Source of the DNA: Branchiostoma floridae
Taxonomy: Eukaryota; Chordata; Leptocardii; Amphioxiformes; Branchiostomatidae
DNA length: 64,000 bases
Assembly (NCBI RefSeq): GCF_000003815.2
Contig: NC_049992.1
Span: 3,519,703 to 3,583,702 of the forward strand
Direction: 5' to 3'
Part shown: positions 60,516-64,000 of the stretch, piece by piece
Layout: every line of letters begins with the position of its first letter
Position numbering within the stretch: position 1 is the first letter of the stretch
The notes under the pieces: model-generated
What the model was told of the DNA's origin: nothing
What the model saw: only the letters and a program-made list of their open reading frames with translations
Databases searched by the model: none
Program-made: the position numbers and the translations under genes

Positions 60516-61356
60516 TATCTAGCTTTAGATGCAGTAGCAATGTGTGTGTAATCGAAGGATGTTTGAATACAATGATGATAATGATGATGATAATGATGAT
60601 GATGATGTTGATCTCAATTGTACTTGAAGCCGGTAGGTACCCAATGTGTTACGTAATGAGGCTGATTAACGTGGTCTAGGCAAGGGACCCTCGTTTTACG
60701 TCCCTCCCGGAAGACGATGTCGTGGAATTTTTTTTGGTATGACTCTCGTAAAACTCTAAAACCGCAGCAGTTACGTTACTGTCTGTTTTTTTTTCTTTTC
60801 TGTCAGTTCGCTCCTTTGTACAACCCACCCCTAGCATCATGTGCGGTGCGTCCCTTGGCACAGCCTCCTCCCAGACCAATTGATGGTCCGTCCCTTTCCA
60901 TAATCCCTCTAAGCGTCATTAACGGTTAGTCCCTTTGCACAGCCCTCCCCAGAGTCATTCGCGATCTCTCCCTTTACACAATTACCCCTCCCTATCACTC
61001 ACGGGCCATCCCAACAAATCTGAACCCACACCTTAATTCTGCTCTAATTTATCGTTTCCCAGAGTTACATACAGACATAGATATTGCTTTCATTACAAGA
61101 TAACGTTGCAACCGTTACAGATACTAGTATAAATCTCAGATCCGGTTGTCTTACATTACCATGTACATGTGTAGGTTAACGATGAATGTTGTAACTCGCT
61201 ACTACGTGGCTCATAGACAGACGGATGATGAACACGGCTACACAGATAACAGCGCCTTTATATGGGCGACATTAATATTGGCGCAGGCACGATGTCGGGA
61301 CTCTGAAATACAGAAATCTGTCCGTAGCTGAACGCTGCAGCTTTCTGGAGTTCTCA

Positions 61357-61550
61357 TTCCTTCCTTCCTTCCTTCCTTCCTTCCTTCCTTCCTTCCTTCC
61401 TTCCTTCCTTCCTTCCTTCCTTCCTTCCTTCATTCATTCATTCATTCATCCTTGCTTTCTTTCTTTCTTTCTTTCTTTCTTTTCTTCTTTTTTCTTTCCT
61501 TCTTTTCTCTCTTTCAGCCTGTCTTTCTTTCTTTATTTTTTTTTCCTTTA
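61357..61550. repeat. Polypyrimidine tract, (TTCC)n then (CATT)n and (CTTT)n
   Basis: About 19 TTCC units are followed by CATT units and then CTTT and T-rich sequence, giving nearly 200 bases with very few purines on the + strand. Such tracts can form triplex or other non-B DNA and are prone to length change. Confidence 0.9.
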
Positions 61551-63484
61551 TGCAGAGACTTGTGTGGAATCGTATCAAGTATCAAACTTCTCCTTTATCA
61601 CTCAGTTTAGATTCTTAACGAATTTTGAACCATAAGTGCACGTTTTCCACATATGCAATATGACACCTCTACCACTGCCTCACCTGTGGAGCTGTTAATC
61701 ACCCTTAATTGCTGGATGACACTGAAAGTGCTTGCAAGATGAAATACGAGTCCATAACCGCCAGCAATGTTGTTGTACGCGGGTTAGAGCGGAGAGCGCG
61801 CTATTATTACGGCATAGTAAACATCCGGGCAGAATGCCGGGGCGGGAAATAGACAACATGACGTTATCGTAACCCCCTGACCTCAACAGGCAGGAGGAAA
61901 CTGAAAGTTACTTTTACTTTCATTAGGCCATATCAATCATATCTCTTGTTTCCTACCTAATTTTTCCGACTCTTTTTCTTCCCGTCCTTAATTCATTATG
62001 AAGAAAAATCAAGTAGCATTCAAGGCACATTTCAGCTGGAAAATGGAAAAGAATACGTGCTTTGCTCATGGCCAACCCTTCAAGCAGATGTGTGACGCAG
62101 GCTTCACTCTAAACGCATTTCCTCTATGTGTTCATTTTGTGGCATGTTTCTAACGATCCGTACTGTGTGAATAACCATTGGAAACTAAGTATAGAAGTCA
62201 ACGTTTGTATGTTTGTTTGTGTGTTTTTCTGTTCATTTGTTTGTGCTGCATACCTGGTAAACTACCTTATGGTACACCAGGTTTGTACTGAAGAGTACAA
62301 TAGCATATTAGATAATATTTATAACGGGATGAGCCCTTGCTCTTTTTTCTGAGTGTGGTGGGTTTTTTTAGCGTTATAACTTGCTCGAGGTGCACTAGCC
62401 TGGTATCCAGCCGTATTGTTATATAGATAACTCCCGATTCTCTTCTGAATACTTGTCAGGACTTCAACGTTATTGAACACCAAGTGCTATTAAAACACAC
62501 ATATGTCTGTGTTGTGAACATTGATTGAACCAGATGAATGCAGCTGTCTGTGGACTGGATAATTTTACTTCAAATCTGGTCTGTGTCCAAAACTTCAGTA
62601 AGATTTGAGACATGAGCCAAAGCCCCAGACATGCTGTAGCACTGTCATGATAACGTTATAGGTCAGCTACTTCAGTACGTACAGGCCATCCTGGGTGTGG
62701 GGGGATAAAACTGGTCCTTTGGACTAAAGTTTCACTCATTCATTAGGAACAAAAACCTGCAGTCTGAAACCTGCACCGTTCAACATTCCAGGTCGGGCAA
62801 ACACGGGTAACAATTGGTCAACAAATCGCTGTTTGTTATCCTTATTTTTCTGTAGAAAAAGAGCAGATTTAAATGGTTGTCAAATGGTAGATAGATTAAT
62901 TTGATCCCCGCGATACAATATTTGTCTCCGTTAATAAAAAGTAGACGAGCACGAGTACCATAAGTATCATGCATGTGTATATGTACTACGGTCCGCAAGA
63001 ATAAGTGTAGTGATATCATACTTTGATTATATTTGCAACCATATCCAACATAGCTGAGTCAGTGAGTGTTTAAATGTGGAACATTCATACGCCGATGAGG
63101 GTTAAAAATCAAGAGATGAGTCAGAGAAGACCGGGTGCATTACTGCCGAAAATGTTACTTACAGGTCGCCGCTCGTAGGCTGATCAATTTTCGGTATTCA
63201 TGAAATTAAGTCGGTGTGACGTCATCCTCAGGCATGCACACATACTTCACTTTTGTGTAATCGTCTGGTTCGGCTTCAGCGTAAGTTACCAAGTCATATA
63301 TGTTACACACACATATGGAACATGTATTACAGTTATCCCATCACTCGAGTATCAGTGTGGTGACATCATATAGACTTTCTTTCCAACCATATCCTATATT
63401 CTCTTACATAGCTATCTATGATCAAATTTGGAACATTCAATCAATTTTAAAATGTCTTTCCTGCATCAGATGATGCATAGGACG

Positions 63485-63645
63485 GCGCCTTTCTCCGTTT
63501 CAGTAGCTCTGGGCTACACACCTTTGTGCATTCATTACAGCAGGGGGTTAGTTCACTGGTAGTGATGTGTGTATTCAACTATCAATCTACTCGTTCCCAA
63601 ATTCTGATAGCTGAAGCAGAGAAAACAGCATCTTTGGTATGCAAT
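63485..63645 (-). mobile_element. tRNA-derived SINE, copy 3, truncated
   Basis: It shares the body of copy 1 (CCCCCTGCTGTAATGAATGC, CACATCACTACCAGTGAAC, GATGCTGTTTTCTCTG) but the tRNA-like head is missing after CATACCAAAGATGC. Confidence 0.65.
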
Positions 63646-64000
63646 ATACCGAATACAGGACGAAAATTTATACTGTAAAAGTGTTTTAAAAAACCTGTAA
63701 AAGTCGGTCAGCACCAGGGATCTATGCTGAGTTCATGATGCCATTGATAGCGCATTAACACCCCGCCCAGCCCAGTACGTGAGGATATCCATCCCCATTT
63801 CTCCAGTCTCGATACTGACATTCTTGGATATGTTCTCTGGCAACCATTGAAAACTTCACCGCATAAGTGCAGGCGGAAAAGCGTATGAGCGTATCCACCT
63901 GCTCCAATCGCATTCCCAGTGATAACATTGTCATGACCTCACATTCACGGTAAATGACAAGAATAGGCGTGACAATGTCAGAAGTTTCTCTGTAGCTCGT

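Larger units (their letters stand above)
60516..64000. other. Upstream intergenic region, no gene seen
   Basis: I find no supportable coding exon. It contains a GATGAT microsatellite (about 60573-60607), a long pyrimidine tract (61357-61550), T/G-rich low-complexity sequence around 62205-62250 and a SINE copy near the right edge. Confidence 0.55.

Overview
The window looks like a piece of a cephalochordate (amphioxus, Branchiostoma-like) nuclear genome. The reasons are: short GT-AG introns throughout, two 100-base assembly gaps, a muscle troponin C gene, extracellular proteins assembled by exon shuffling, many small palindromic transposon-like elements and tRNA-derived SINEs, and partial exon duplications at exon-intron borders, a type of repeat I remember being described in amphioxus under the name mirage minisatellites. 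The species assignment is inference; I could run no search.

Region 1 (1-49000, + strand) is dominated by one very large gene whose 5' end lies upstream of the window. I could place 84 coding exons between 248 and 47881. Every exon border has a usable splice site, and the phases match end to end: 11660 coding bases, which is 3885 residues plus a TAG stop after the two bases of the split first codon. The order of domains is: linker, three pentraxin-type domains (the second and third separated by a YPPGGV-repeat exon), two thyroglobulin type-1 domains, a VWC domain, a Kazal domain, six short six-cysteine VWC/pacifastin-like modules with Kazal domains between, a RRPTTDD repeat linker, three Kazal domains, a fourth pentraxin domain, a Kazal domain, a GCW-type cysteine-poor domain, and then five alternating pairs of one Kazal domain and one 220-230 residue cysteine-free module that I do not recognise (module X). 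In total there are 12 Kazal domains and 5 X modules. The product is most simply read as a secreted or matrix protein that joins lectin-like domains to a long chain of protease-inhibitor domains. Module X is the best candidate here for something undescribed: each copy carries two related halves, a conserved N-glycosylation site and a 28-base microexon.

Region 2 (49000-51195) is the convergent intergenic stretch with a tRNA-like relic, a possible polyadenylation signal for the next gene and a doubtful first exon on the + strand.

Region 3 (51196-60257, - strand) is a complete troponin C gene in six coding exons (163 residues). Its intron 4 carries about 16 decayed copies of the acceptor and 5' end of exon 5 in a roughly 93-base tandem array. 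Exons 3 and 4 show the same kind of partial duplication. A TATA-like box and three TCACGTGA palindromes lie just upstream.

Region 4 (60520-64000) is upstream intergenic DNA with a long pyrimidine tract and a SINE copy; I see no gene there.

The theme that joins the two genes is the repeated, partial, tandem duplication of exon borders followed by decay, seen at around fifteen exons in the window.
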